Positions 22,901 through 31,258 of a stretch of DNA of 35,003 bases are shown here, piece after piece. Under the pieces are notes generated by a model. It ran no database searches. It saw nothing but the letters and a program-made list of their open reading frames with translations, and was not told where the DNA came from. The stretch comes from Paludibacteraceae bacterium. Lineage in GTDB: Bacteria; Bacteroidota; Bacteroidia; Bacteroidales; Paludibacteraceae. Within the stretch, counting starts at the first letter, position 1. Every line of letters starts with the position of its first letter. Location of the stretch: positions 1 to 35,003 of the forward strand of contig JAFGVL010000106.1 in the NCBI GenBank assembly GCA_016938015.1, in the 5' to 3' direction. Made by a program: the position numbers and the translations under genes.

Positions 22901-23506
22901 TTATTTAGTTTTCAACAATTTTAATTTAATATTCTCTATGTATTGCATTCTATTTTCAATTGTGCCTGCATTTAATTTTCTCACTTTAAAATAAATGATG
23001 CTTTCGTTTTCGAAAGTTTGTTCGATAATATCGCTTTCGGTATCTTTTATTGCACGCATAACATCGTTTATAAGTTCGTAAGGAAAAGATACAGCATAAT
23101 AACACGCTATGTTTTTTTCAATAATAAGTGCATTATTAACAGCATCTGTTGCAGCTTCTTTATAGGCCAAAATTAAACCGGAGGTACCCAACTTTGTTCC
23201 GCCAAAATAACGTACCACAGCTATTAGTACGTTGGTAAGTTTTGTTGAAAGAAGAACGCCGTGTATAGGTTTTCCCGCTGTGCCCGATGGTTCGCCATCA
23301 TCGTTCACTCTGTACTCAGTACCGTCAGTTCCTATTACATAGGCGTAACAAATATGGCGAGCATCGTGGTATTGTTTGTGTAAAAGTTGTAATTGTTCTT
23401 TTACTTCCTGTGCACTCTCAACAAGGATAGCATAAGCTAAAAACTTACTTCCTTTTTCTTTGTATATACCTTCGGCTTGCTGTTTTATGGTTAAATAAGT
23501 ATCCAA
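22901..23506 (-). CDS. IMPACT/YigZ-family protein
   Basis: The protein is a YigZ/IMPACT-family member (201 aa from the chosen start). It has the signature KEKGSKFLAYAILVES, then YHDARHICYAYVIG, RVNDDGEPSGTAGKPI, VLIAVVRYFGGTKLGTSGLI and AYKEAATDAV. The C-terminal DUF1949-like domain follows. Family members contact ribosomes or nucleic acid; the bacterial role is not settled. No ATG is available. The frame extends to TTG 23536, but that codon falls in the terminator of the upstream gene. TTG 23506 gives (M)DTYLTIKQQAEGIYKEKGSKF, which matches the usual family N-terminus. Confidence 0.85.
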   Translation of the reverse strand: MDTYLTIKQQAEGIYKEKGSKFLAYAILVESAQEVKEQLQLLHKQYHDARHICYAYVIGTDGTEYRVNDDGEPSGTAGKPIHGVLLSTKLTNVLIAVVRYFGGTKLGTSGLILAYKEAATDAVNNALIIEKNIACYYAVSFPYELINDVMRAIKDTESDIIEQTFENESIIYFKVRKLNAGTIENRMQYIENIKLKLLKTK

Positions 23507-23534
23507 ACTAGTATTTTTCAATTTTAAAAGATAC

Positions 23535-23572
23535 AAATAAACCGACTCTCGGTATAGAAAATCGGTTTATTT
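23535..23572 (-). terminator. Terminator of the DUF4270 gene
   Basis: 11-bp inverted repeat AAATAAACCGA (23535-23545) and TCGGTTTATTT (23562-23572), about 20 nt past the stop of the 23592 gene on the minus strand. The far arm overlaps the longest possible reading frame of the IMPACT-family gene. Confidence 0.8.
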
Positions 23573-23591
23573 TTAGTGTGCGTTTATATTT

Positions 23592-24959
23592 TTAAAAACC
23601 ACTTATCGTAAAATCTATTTTTAAGGGAGATGTGTTTATATTTGTTCGTAAGCTGGCTCCATATAATCCTAACGAATAATTGATATAAGAAGGATTTTTA
23701 ACCGTACCGGTTATATCTACCGGAATAATTTCGAATTGTTCAGTATCAAGCAAGCTGTTTTTAAATGTGTGTGAAAAATAATAACTCAAATCAAATGTAT
23801 AAGAGGTTGTAGTTGAGTTGTACGCTGCCAACACAGCATCAATACGATTAGGCAGAACATAATTTTTAAAGAAATTTTCTTTTACAGCCCCTCTTTTAAT
23901 TAATAATAAATAAGGTGGTGGCGATAAAGTTGTTTTCTTAAAATCAGTAGCTTCGAGCGTAAGTGATGCGTTATTGATACTTAGTTTTTTACTACCAATA
24001 TAAGCTACTCCTTCTTTATTTTGTATGTTTAAACTATCTTTTATTCTTTTAATAGGAATAGTAATAATTGCATTTTTTCCCGCTGGCGAATTTACATAAA
24101 CGACACTATCGTTTACTGTAGAAAAATAGCCCGAATAATTATTGTGAGAAATATAATTTACCTGACGAACTTCTTTGCTGGCAGGGAATTGTTTTTCATC
24201 GTATCGTCTTATTACATTCGAATTTGCATCGGTCATATTGTACCAGTACACAAGCGAAATATACATATTTGATACAGTTAACATTGATGATTGTTGGCTA
24301 GTTGTTTTTATATAAACACCTTTAAAAAATTGTACAAAAGCGTTTTCGCTCGAATAAACTGATTGATTGTTAATTGATGCCGCAATAAATCGTTCTTTTA
24401 AAGCATTATCTAAAGGTATTCTTATTGTTGTAACTGTATCTGTCGATACTGTTTTGATAATATACGTATAATCACCTAGAACTACTGTTTTATTGGTATA
24501 ATCATTTACATTTATATTTGAATAGTAAGGCGAAGCCGATGGTGAAGGTATAGTTAATGCAGCTTTATCCATTTCGTAAACAGTAAATTTTACCGAATCG
24601 CCAACTTTAGCATTTTTACCGTTAAAAACAATACTTAAATACAATACAGTAGAATCTGCCGTAGCAGGCAAAGGCCAATTTACAGTATTTATGGAAGGGC
24701 AATTAAATTGTGACAATATCTCAGCGGTTGTAACACCAAAAAGAACATCGGTATAGGTACCTAACAATAAACTACTGTTGCTATTTTTCCAAATTATTTT
24801 CTCTACAACAGTATCGCTTGCAGCAATATGAATGGAATCTGTTTTTATAGATACAATTTCGTCTGTTGGTAAAAGAGCTGTTATTAAGTCAATATCGTCG
24901 TCTTTGCAAGAATAAACGAAAAGCGGTAAAAGTAGCAGTAGAATTTTAAACTGTTTCAC
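23592..24959 (-). CDS. DUF4270-family lipoprotein
   Basis: The 455-residue protein has a lipoprotein signal with Cys18 (LPLFVYSCKDDD), again followed by acidic residues that favour surface export. After this comes SSLLLGTYTDVLFGVTTAEIL, the DUF4270 signature (SLLGxYxDPxFG), and a long beta-rich body. The start is GTG at 24959; no in-frame ATG lies upstream. Its function is unknown. The neighbourhood (GT5-like gene, panC, panD) is one I recall as conserved in Bacteroidales. It lies 22 nt downstream of the GT5-like gene and is probably in the same transcript. Confidence 0.85.
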   Translation of the reverse strand: MKQFKILLLLLPLFVYSCKDDDIDLITALLPTDEIVSIKTDSIHIAASDTVVEKIIWKNSNSSLLLGTYTDVLFGVTTAEILSQFNCPSINTVNWPLPATADSTVLYLSIVFNGKNAKVGDSVKFTVYEMDKAALTIPSPSASPYYSNINVNDYTNKTVVLGDYTYIIKTVSTDTVTTIRIPLDNALKERFIAASINNQSVYSSENAFVQFFKGVYIKTTSQQSSMLTVSNMYISLVYWYNMTDANSNVIRRYDEKQFPASKEVRQVNYISHNNYSGYFSTVNDSVVYVNSPAGKNAIITIPIKRIKDSLNIQNKEGVAYIGSKKLSINNASLTLEATDFKKTTLSPPPYLLLIKRGAVKENFFKNYVLPNRIDAVLAAYNSTTTSYTFDLSYYFSHTFKNSLLDTEQFEIIPVDITGTVKNPSYINYSLGLYGASLRTNINTSPLKIDFTISGF

Positions 24960-24981
24960 AGGATTCAGAATTTACATGTAA

Positions 24982-25800
24982 TTATTTAAATAGACTATCG
25001 TAAAATTCGATGTATGGGTCTGCATAATCATCAGAATTTGTGTGTGTTAAACTAGATTTTCCTTTTTTAGCAATGTATTCAAGTATTTCCGGATGTACCT
25101 CATTATTTGTTAATATAATTCCATCCGAAAAATCGATTGCTAATTTGGTAATAGAATTATAATCAATAGTAGCATTTGAAATAGCAGACAAATCATTTTT
25201 TTCTATTCCATCCAACATCAAATGTTCTGCAAAATGAGGGTTGAAAGGTTCTTTAAACGTATCGTCGTATATAGAATACACTACTTTTGCATCTTTAAAA
25301 AATGGGTCTTCGTTAAACGCTTTTTTTACATAAAGTGGTGTTAAAGCAGTCATCCAACCATGACAATGAATTACATCGGGAGCCCAGCGTAACTTTTTCA
25401 CAGTTTCCATCACTCCTCGCACAAAAAAGATAGAACGCTCGTCGTTATCATCGTATTCGTTTCCATTTTCATCGGAAGTGGTGTATTTACGTTGAAAGAA
25501 ATCTTCGTTGTCGATAAAGTACACCTGCATACGAGCCGACTGAATAGAAGCTACTTTAATAATTAAAGGATGATCGGTATCATTAATAATTAAATTCATA
25601 CCCGACAAACGTATTACTTCATGAAGTTGATTTCTCCTTTCGTTAATACATCCAAACCTAGGCATAAATGCACGCATTTCGCGGCCTTTTTCTTGAACAA
25701 CTTGAGGTAAATTTCTGCTAATATTTGCTTTTTCCGATTCGGGCAAATAAGGGGTAATCTCCTGAGAAATAAATAAAATTTTGGAAGCTTCTTTCATCAT
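24982..25800 (-). CDS. Glycogen/starch synthase N-terminal (GT5 catalytic-domain) protein
   Basis: The protein (272 aa) corresponds only to the N-terminal Rossmann half of a GT5 glycogen synthase. It shows ILFISQEITPYLPESEKANI, GREMRAFMPRFGCINERRNQ, DERSIFFVRGVMET, PDVIHCHGWMTALTPLYVK and SDGIILTNNEVHPEI. The C-terminal half that binds the nucleotide sugar is missing, and the usual KTGGLADV loop reads SEKANISRNLP. The glucan synthase reaction as normally catalysed is therefore unlikely. I recall similar short proteins annotated as glycogen synthase in Bacteroidales, so it is a distinct type and not a fresh truncation. Either of two adjacent ATG codons (25800, 25797) can start it. Confidence 0.8.
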   Translation of the reverse strand: MMKEASKILFISQEITPYLPESEKANISRNLPQVVQEKGREMRAFMPRFGCINERRNQLHEVIRLSGMNLIINDTDHPLIIKVASIQSARMQVYFIDNEDFFQRKYTTSDENGNEYDDNDERSIFFVRGVMETVKKLRWAPDVIHCHGWMTALTPLYVKKAFNEDPFFKDAKVVYSIYDDTFKEPFNPHFAEHLMLDGIEKNDLSAISNATIDYNSITKLAIDFSDGIILTNNEVHPEILEYIAKKGKSSLTHTNSDDYADPYIEFYDSLFK

Positions 25801-25832
25801 GAAATGATTTCAGTTCTTTTTTTAATAGTTTG

Positions 25833-25840
25833 CAAAGATA
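25833..25840 (-). promoter_or_regulatory. Promoter -7 element for the GT5-like/DUF4270 unit
   Basis: Minus strand TATCTTTG at 25840-25833, exact TAnnTTTG, 33 nt before the ATG at 25800. The -33 region is not recognisable. Confidence 0.55.
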
Positions 25841-25981
25841 TAAAAAAAAATCGTGACATTACCTACTAATACTATTTAAAAACCAATATATTAGCTTATT
25901 TTAGCATATAATTTGCGTTTTTTATAGCCATTCTTTTTGTATTTTTTGTTCTTTTGCAAATTCTTTTCTAATAAAATTCAA

Positions 25982-26830
25982 ATGAAAACAATAACAACAA
26001 TTGCCGAACTTACGGAAGCTATAACTACTCTAAAATCGACAGGTAAAACAATTGGTTTTGTGCCTACAATGGGAGCGTTACATCAAGGACACCTTAGCTT
26101 AATTGAAAGGTGTAAAAATGAAAATGATTGTTGCGTGGTAAGCATTTTTGTAAACCCTACCCAATTTAATGACAGAAACGATTTACTAAATTATCCGCGT
26201 AATTTTGATAAAGACGCACAACTAATTAACGCCTTTTGCGATATAATTTTTTACCCTACAGCCGAAGAAATGTATAAAAAAGAAGAAACAGAAATTCCTT
26301 TTGATTTCGACTTTAAAGGCTTAGATAAGGTTATGGAGGGGAAATTCAGACCAAATCATTTTAATGGAGTAGTTCAAATAGTAAGTAAATTATTTAAAAT
26401 TGTACAAGCCGACAAAGCTTATTTTGGCGAAAAAGACTTTCAGCAAGTAGCTATTATTAAACACATGGTACAACTACTGCGAATCCCGGTAGAAGTTATT
26501 GCCTGCCCTATTGTTAGAGAAGAAAGCGGACTTGCATTAAGTAGTAGAAACGAATTATTATCGGTACAGGAACGTAAAATTGCTGCTAATATATCAAGAG
26601 TATTGTTTGAAAGTCTTAACTTTGTTCCGCAAAAATCAATCGTTGATTTACAATCTTTTGTTATTGAACAAATTAATTCAATTAGTGGTTTAAAAGTAGA
26701 GTATTTTGAAATAGTTGATGGCAACAATTTGCAACCGATTACACATTGGACAAATGCAAATAACATAGTTGGTTGTATTACTGTATTTTGTGGCAAAGTA
26801 AGACTTATTGATAATATTCGTTATAAATAA
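25982..26830 (+). CDS. panC: Pantoate-beta-alanine ligase
   Basis: PanC (282 aa) joins pantoate and beta-alanine with ATP to make pantothenate. It has GFVPTMGALHQGHLSLIERC with the HxGH nucleotidyl-transfer signature, VSIFVNPTQFN, FRPNHFNGVVQIVSKLF, YFGEKDFQQV and LALSSRNELLS. The frame stays open to a TTG at 25937, but MKTITTIAELTEAI from ATG 25982 is the normal N-terminus. panD follows after 3 nt, so the enzymes supplying beta-alanine and using it are co-translated. Confidence 0.97.
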   Translation: MKTITTIAELTEAITTLKSTGKTIGFVPTMGALHQGHLSLIERCKNENDCCVVSIFVNPTQFNDRNDLLNYPRNFDKDAQLINAFCDIIFYPTAEEMYKKEETEIPFDFDFKGLDKVMEGKFRPNHFNGVVQIVSKLFKIVQADKAYFGEKDFQQVAIIKHMVQLLRIPVEVIACPIVREESGLALSSRNELLSVQERKIAANISRVLFESLNFVPQKSIVDLQSFVIEQINSISGLKVEYFEIVDGNNLQPITHWTNANNIVGCITVFCGKVRLIDNIRYK

Positions 26831-26833
26831 AAT

Positions 26834-27187
26834 ATGGTGGTAGAAGTATTAAAATCAAAAATTCATCGGGCTACTGTTACCGAATCTAATCTAAATTACA
26901 TTGGTAGTATTACCATTGACGAAGATTTAATGGATGCGGCTAATATTATTGCTAACGAGAAAGTACACGTTGTAAATAACAACAACGGAGAACGAATTGC
27001 TACGTATGTAATTAAAGGAGAACGCAATAGCGGACAAATTTGCTTAAACGGAGCTGCTGCACATAAGTTTACACCGGGAGATGTTATAATAATTATGTCG
27101 TATGCACAACTGGAATTTGAATCTGCTAAAAACTTCGTTCCCTGCATTGTTTTTCCCGATACCAAAACAAACAAACTGATTAAATAA
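26834..27187 (+). CDS. panD: Aspartate 1-decarboxylase precursor
   Basis: PanD (117 aa) decarboxylates aspartate to beta-alanine using a pyruvoyl group. The self-cleavage site Gly24-Ser25 is present in [10 protein letters not shown], and [12 protein letters not shown] supplies the conserved C-terminal part. Lys9 (in [10 protein letters not shown]) and Tyr22 are at expected positions. It ends at a terminator shared with the convergent yggS gene. Confidence 0.97.
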   Translation: MVVEVLKSKIHRATVTESNLNYIGSITIDEDLMDAANIIANEKVHVVNNNNGERIATYVIKGERNSGQICLNGAAAHKFTPGDVIIIMSYAQLEFESAKNFVPCIVFPDTKTNKLIK

Positions 27188-27222
27188 CAAAAAATCCCAT
27201 TTAAAAAATGGGATTTTTTGTT
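27186..27222. terminator. Bidirectional terminator between panD and yggS
   Basis: Perfect 15-bp inverted repeat: arms 27186-27200 (AACAAAAAATCCCAT) and 27208-27222 (ATGGGATTTTTTGTT), 7-nt loop. The A/T tracts in the stem provide a U-run on either strand. The panD stop codon overlaps its first bases. Confidence 0.92.
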
Positions 27223-27231
27223 ATAGATTTG

Positions 27232-27897
27232 TTATAATCGGGGACCAAAAATAGCACTGCCAATACGCACCATAGTACTACCCTCTTCTATAGCTATTTC
27301 ATAATCGGACGACATACCTACGGACAATTCGGTAAATGTATTTTGTGAGGAAAAAACACTTGTTTTTAACTGGTCAAATACCAATTTTAAACTTTTAAAC
27401 TCGCTTCTAATAGTATCAATATTAGTTGTATTTGTGGCCATTCCCATCAATCCATTTATGCGCACATGTTTCAATTGATAAAAGGATTCGCTCTGTAAAA
27501 AAAACAATAATTCTTCGGTCGAAAAACCAAATTTTGTTTCTTCTTTAGCAATATGTACTTGCAACAAACAATTAACAAGCAACCCTTTTTTCTTTGCCTC
27601 TTTGTTAATTTCAACTAATAATTTAGCACTATCAACCCCATGAATCAAGTATACATAAGGTAACAATTGTTTTATTTTATTGGTTTGCAAATGGCCTATA
27701 AAATGCCATTCAATATCGGCAGGCAATTGGGCTTGTTTTTCGATAAGTTCTTGCACTTTGCTTTCGCCAAATACACGCTGACCCGCTTCGTAAGCTTCTT
27801 GAATTGCCGATGACGGATGAAACTTAGACACACAAACCAGCTTAACACCATGCGGTAAAAGCGAAGTAAAATAGTGTATGTTGTGGGCTATTGACAA
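27232..27897 (-). CDS. YggS-family PLP-binding homeostasis protein
   Basis: This alanine-racemase-N-fold protein (221 aa) binds PLP and buffers vitamin B6 and amino-acid pools without known catalysis. It has LVCVSKFHP with the PLP lysine, RVFGESKVQELIEK, WHFIGHLQTNKIK, FGFSTEELL and LSVGMSSDYEIAIEEGSTMVRIG. The start is TTG at 27897, which gives the usual MSI N-terminus. There is no in-frame ATG upstream. The DUF4494 gene lies 42 nt upstream on the same strand. Confidence 0.92.
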   Translation of the reverse strand: MSIAHNIHYFTSLLPHGVKLVCVSKFHPSSAIQEAYEAGQRVFGESKVQELIEKQAQLPADIEWHFIGHLQTNKIKQLLPYVYLIHGVDSAKLLVEINKEAKKKGLLVNCLLQVHIAKEETKFGFSTEELLFFLQSESFYQLKHVRINGLMGMATNTTNIDTIRSEFKSLKLVFDQLKTSVFSSQNTFTELSVGMSSDYEIAIEEGSTMVRIGSAIFGPRL

Positions 27898-27939
27898 GAT
27901 GTTTGAATTTTTATCAACACAATTAGTGTAAAGCTAGTG

Positions 27940-28389
27940 CTAATCTTCTTTTACAATTATTTCTTGTTGAAATACGTCCATTATGGCTGTTTCAACTATT
28001 GATGCCACTTCATAATCGGCCATAGAACCTTTCATACCATCCAACAAATTTGTTAAAGCTTCTTTCATATCGGCAGCTTTTACATACATGGTATTAGGCA
28101 CTTTTTTTTCTATTCCTTTTTCGTCGTCAAATGCTACAAAATTCACTTTTGACCGATACCATTTATCAGCACCTGCATTTTGGCTATCAAACAGCTCTGC
28201 AATTTTTACCCGTTTAATATTCGCTACAACAAATTCGCCGCTAATAAACGGTTTCATTTCTGTATTCATTCTTGCTTCAGCTTCTGTAAACGAAAGGGCA
28301 TCAACCAGATAAGCTTCGGTTACTGTTTTGATAATTCCATCATCACCTGTTTTATCGTACTTTATTTTGCACTCAAACCAATTGTACAT
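27940..28389 (-). CDS. DUF4494-family protein
   Basis: The small cytoplasmic protein (149 aa) begins MYNWFECKIKYDKTG and has VTEAYLVDALSFTEAEARM, a FVVANIKRVKIAELF strand and DKWYRSKVNFVAFDDEKG. This is the DUF4494 pattern found in Bacteroidota. The function is unknown. It lies upstream of yggS, a pairing I recall from other Bacteroidales, and has its own -7 element. Confidence 0.85.
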   Translation of the reverse strand: MYNWFECKIKYDKTGDDGIIKTVTEAYLVDALSFTEAEARMNTEMKPFISGEFVVANIKRVKIAELFDSQNAGADKWYRSKVNFVAFDDEKGIEKKVPNTMYVKAADMKEALTNLLDGMKGSMADYEVASIVETAIMDVFQQEIIVKED

Positions 28390-28415
28390 AGTCTATTTGT
28401 TTAAAATTTGAGGTA

Positions 28416-28423
28416 CAAATATA
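28416..28423 (-). promoter_or_regulatory. Promoter -7 element for the DUF4494 gene
   Basis: Minus strand TATATTTG at 28423-28416, exact TAnnTTTG, 27 nt before the ATG at 28389. No clear -33 element. Confidence 0.5.
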
Positions 28424-28447
28424 GTTCAAAATAAGCAGATAAAGAAG

Positions 28448-29038
28448 TTAATTTAAAGAAGGGTCTTTGGGAAATTTAGTCCATTTTTTATATTTATCGC
28501 CTAAAGCAGAGAGCGATTTTTCCCATATACGATGGCTTTGAGTACTTAAAATTTCTTTTTCTGAAATAACTCCTACCAACCACGAATTTTCTTTTAATTC
28601 GTCCATCAACTGATTTTTTTGCCAGCCCGAGTAACCAAAAAAGAACTTTATTTTCCCTTCAATTTCGGCGCCACTATTGATGTATTCTTTAAGAAAATTA
28701 AAATCACCGTTTAAGAATATTGTATCAGTAACTTTATAACTACCCGGTATAAAAGCTAGGGTGTGTATAAAAAATAGAGTATCAACATTGACAGGGCCAC
28801 CTAAAAAAACCGGTATTTTTTTATCTATCGTTATTCCTTTAATTAAATCATTTAAAGCTATCTCCAAACTTTTATTCAACACAAAACCCATGCTGCCTAA
28901 TTCAGAATGGTCGGTTAAATAGATAACGGCACGTTGAAAATACGATTCTTTAAGAAACGGTTCAGAAATAAGTATGCTACCCTTTTGAGGAGGAATATTA
29001 TTAAATTCTATTTTAAAAAGCTCTTCGTTAAATAACAT
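28448..29038 (-). CDS. YqgE/AlgH-family protein
   Basis: The protein (196 aa) has the YqgE/AlgH signatures: PPQKGSILISEPFLKESYF, RAVIYLTDHSELGSMGFVLN, PVFLGGPVNVDTLFFIHTL and KIKFFFGYSGWQKNQLMDEL. AlgH in Pseudomonas affects alginate genes, but the family is widespread and its biochemical role is unknown. In many bacteria it is beside yqgF. Here yqgF is the divergent neighbour across 209 nt, in keeping with that association. Confidence 0.9.
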   Translation of the reverse strand: MLFNEELFKIEFNNIPPQKGSILISEPFLKESYFQRAVIYLTDHSELGSMGFVLNKSLEIALNDLIKGITIDKKIPVFLGGPVNVDTLFFIHTLAFIPGSYKVTDTIFLNGDFNFLKEYINSGAEIEGKIKFFFGYSGWQKNQLMDELKENSWLVGVISEKEILSTQSHRIWEKSLSALGDKYKKWTKFPKDPSLN

Positions 29039-29223
29039 ATGCGTTATTTTTTAATTTAAACCAATTCGCTTGTAAACCTTATAATTAGGTTTATTCATAG
29101 ATATTTGCATGAATTAAATAAACAGGTAAAATTCGTATCTTCTAATTTAGTTTTTAAAAGTAATGAAATATTTTGATACTAATTTAACTTCACATATGTT
29201 ATTAAACTCTTAATTACATTTAT

Positions 29224-29231
29224 TACCTTTG
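29224..29231 (+). promoter_or_regulatory. yqgF promoter -7 element
   Basis: TACCTTTG at 29224-29231, exact TAnnTTTG, 17 nt before the ATG at 29248, which leaves a very short leader. No -33 TTTG at normal spacing. Confidence 0.5.
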
Positions 29232-29247
29232 TATCTTAAACAATACG

Positions 29248-29685
29248 ATGGGACGAATTTTAGCAATTGATTATGGGCAAAAACGTGTAGGAATTGCGGT
29301 TACTGATTCATTACAACTAATAGCAAACGGCTTAACAACCGTGTCTACCGACACTTTATTTGCTTTTTTAAAAGCATATACCGAAAAAGAAAACGTAGAT
29401 GAATTTATTGTAGGCTTACCCAAACAAATGAATAACACTCCTTCGGAATCGATGAAATATATAAGTCCTTTTATTGTCGGGTTAAAAAATAAATTTCCTA
29501 CTATTCCGGTTACACTAGTTGATGAACGATTTACTTCTAAAATGGCGCAACAAACCATACTAGAAAGTGGGATTAACAAAAAGAACAGAAACAACAAAGC
29601 ATTAATTGACCAGATAAGTGCAACTATTTTACTACAATCATACTTAGAAACAAAAAGTTATAACCAATATACAAATAACAAATAA
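29248..29685 (+). CDS. yqgF: YqgF/RuvX-family putative Holliday junction resolvase
   Basis: The 145-residue RNase H-fold protein has RILAIDYGQKRVGIAVTDSL (first catalytic Asp), DEFIVGLPKQMNN, VTLVDERFTSKMAQQTI with the second acidic site, and KNRNNKALIDQISATILLQSYL with the final Asp. In E. coli the protein is linked to 16S rRNA 5' processing as well as junction resolution. It is followed after 8 nt by def on the same strand. Confidence 0.94.
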   Translation: MGRILAIDYGQKRVGIAVTDSLQLIANGLTTVSTDTLFAFLKAYTEKENVDEFIVGLPKQMNNTPSESMKYISPFIVGLKNKFPTIPVTLVDERFTSKMAQQTILESGINKKNRNNKALIDQISATILLQSYLETKSYNQYTNNK

Positions 29686-29693
29686 TAATTTAA

Positions 29694-30248
29694 ATGATAT
29701 ATCCCATCTACTTATACGGACATCCGGTATTGCGTAAAATTGCCACACCAATATCAAAAGACTACCCTAATCTGAATCAACTAATTGCCGATATGTTTGA
29801 AACAATGTATAAATCGGAAGATGGTATTGGTTTAGCTGCTCCACAAATCGGTTTATCTATACGGTTGTTTGTTATCGATTTAAGTGTTTTAGCCGACGAG
29901 GATGCGTCATTTAAAGACTTTAAAAAAGCATTTATAAATGCACAGATTACCGAACGATACGGAGATAGCGTATCAAAAGACGAAGGTTGTTTAAGTATTC
30001 CGGGAATAAATGAAACCGTAACTAGAAAAAACGGTGTGGTTATAAAGTATCTCGACGAAAACTTTGTAGAACACGAAGAAAAATACGAAAGCTTTGCAGC
30101 AAGAGTTATTCAACATGAATACGACCACATCGAAGGGCATGTTTTTATTGACCATCTATCTCCCATTCGCCGCCAACTGTTGAAATCCAAATTAACAAAC
30201 ATTGCCAAAGGAAAGGTAAGTTGCAGGTATAAATTTAAAACTGCTTAA
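29694..30248 (+). CDS. def: Peptide deformylase
   Basis: This metalloprotease (184 aa) removes the N-terminal formyl group from nascent proteins. All three motifs are present: GIGLAAPQ (about residue 44), EGCLS (Cys99 as metal ligand) and HEYDH (His141, His145). The length is normal. Its last four bases overlap the end of the convergent holA gene, with no terminator between them. Confidence 0.97.
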   Translation: MIYPIYLYGHPVLRKIATPISKDYPNLNQLIADMFETMYKSEDGIGLAAPQIGLSIRLFVIDLSVLADEDASFKDFKKAFINAQITERYGDSVSKDEGCLSIPGINETVTRKNGVVIKYLDENFVEHEEKYESFAARVIQHEYDHIEGHVFIDHLSPIRRQLLKSKLTNIAKGKVSCRYKFKTA

Positions 30249-31258
30249 TGCATCAGCTTAAACACTAATTCTTTAAGTAATTCTCCGTTAGATGCTCTTG
30301 ATTTTACGCCTTTTGCTTTTGCATCAAACTCCCTAATCAACGAAATGTTTTGCATACACTTTGAGGCAGAATAATTTTTTGAAGCTGTTTCGTAATCTTT
30401 CACAAAGAAGGGATTAATACCCAGCTCTGAAGCAACTGATGCCGGGTTTTTATTGTCGGTGTAATGATACTGTAGTAGGTTTACATAAAAACCGAATAAA
30501 ACACTAATTGTAACTACCAAGGGATTATTTTTGGGGTTTTTATCAAAATAAAAAACAATTTTTTGTGCTTTTACTTCATTTTTTGTGAGCAAGGCATTTT
30601 GTAGTTCAAAATTGTTGTAGTCTTTACTAATTCCTATATTTTTTTCAATCAGTTCATCGGTAATTACATTGCTATTAGCAGGTTTTGTAATAATAAGCTT
30701 ATCTACCTCACTTACAATTCTACCTAAATCAGTACCTAAAAATTCAGCTAAAAGAGCTGCCGCTTTTTCGTCAATCGAAAGGTTTTTTGTACGAACATAG
30801 TCTTTAATCCAAGGTGTAACTTGGTAATCTCTCAAAGCATTGGAAGTAAATACTACACCTACTTTATCAATTTCTCCAACAATTTTTAAGCGTTTATCGA
30901 TGGTTCCATACTTGTAACAAAATACTAAAATGGTAGAAGATTGTATGTTTTGGAGGTAATGCAGTAGCAATTCATAATTCTTAATATGTTGGGCTTCCTT
31001 TACAATAATCAATTGATAAGGAGCCATCATGGGGAAGCGTTTTGCAGCATTAATTACCGTAGGCATATCTACATCTTTGCCGTACAAAACAGTAAGGTTA
31101 AACTCCTGTTCCATTTCAGAAAGAATATTTTCTTGCATATAGTTAGAAAGCAAGTCGATATAATACGGTTCTTCACCCATCAATAGGTAGATGGGTTTAT
31201 ATTCTTTCTTTTTAAGAGAACTGAATAGTTGATTAAAATTATTGTCTTGTTTAGCCAT
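30245..31258 (-). CDS. holA: DNA polymerase III delta subunit
   Basis: The 337-residue protein is the delta subunit of the sliding-clamp loader. It shows KEYKPIYLLMGEEPYYIDLL at the N-terminus, RFPMMAPYQLIIVKEAQHIK, LRDYQVTPWIKDYVR, LAEFLGTDLGRIVSEVDKLI and a helical C-terminal collar domain. It lacks a functional P-loop, as expected for delta. Its ATG shares a base with the amn stop codon (TAATG), so translation is probably coupled. Confidence 0.93.
   Translation of the reverse strand: MAKQDNNFNQLFSSLKKKEYKPIYLLMGEEPYYIDLLSNYMQENILSEMEQEFNLTVLYGKDVDMPTVINAAKRFPMMAPYQLIIVKEAQHIKNYELLLHYLQNIQSSTILVFCYKYGTIDKRLKIVGEIDKVGVVFTSNALRDYQVTPWIKDYVRTKNLSIDEKAAALLAEFLGTDLGRIVSEVDKLIITKPANSNVITDELIEKNIGISKDYNNFELQNALLTKNEVKAQKIVFYFDKNPKNNPLVVTISVLFGFYVNLLQYHYTDNKNPASVASELGINPFFVKDYETASKNYSASKCMQNISLIREFDAKAKGVKSRASNGELLKELVFKLMH

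Noticed and set aside
25907-25915. TATAATTTG as a panC promoter
   Set aside because: The spacing between TA and TTTG is one base too long for TAnnTTTG and no -33 element supports it.
25937-25981. Upstream TTG start for panC
   Set aside because: It would add 15 mostly hydrophobic residues (MYFLFFCKFFSNKIQ) not found in PanC, a cytoplasmic enzyme; the ATG at 25982 fits the family.
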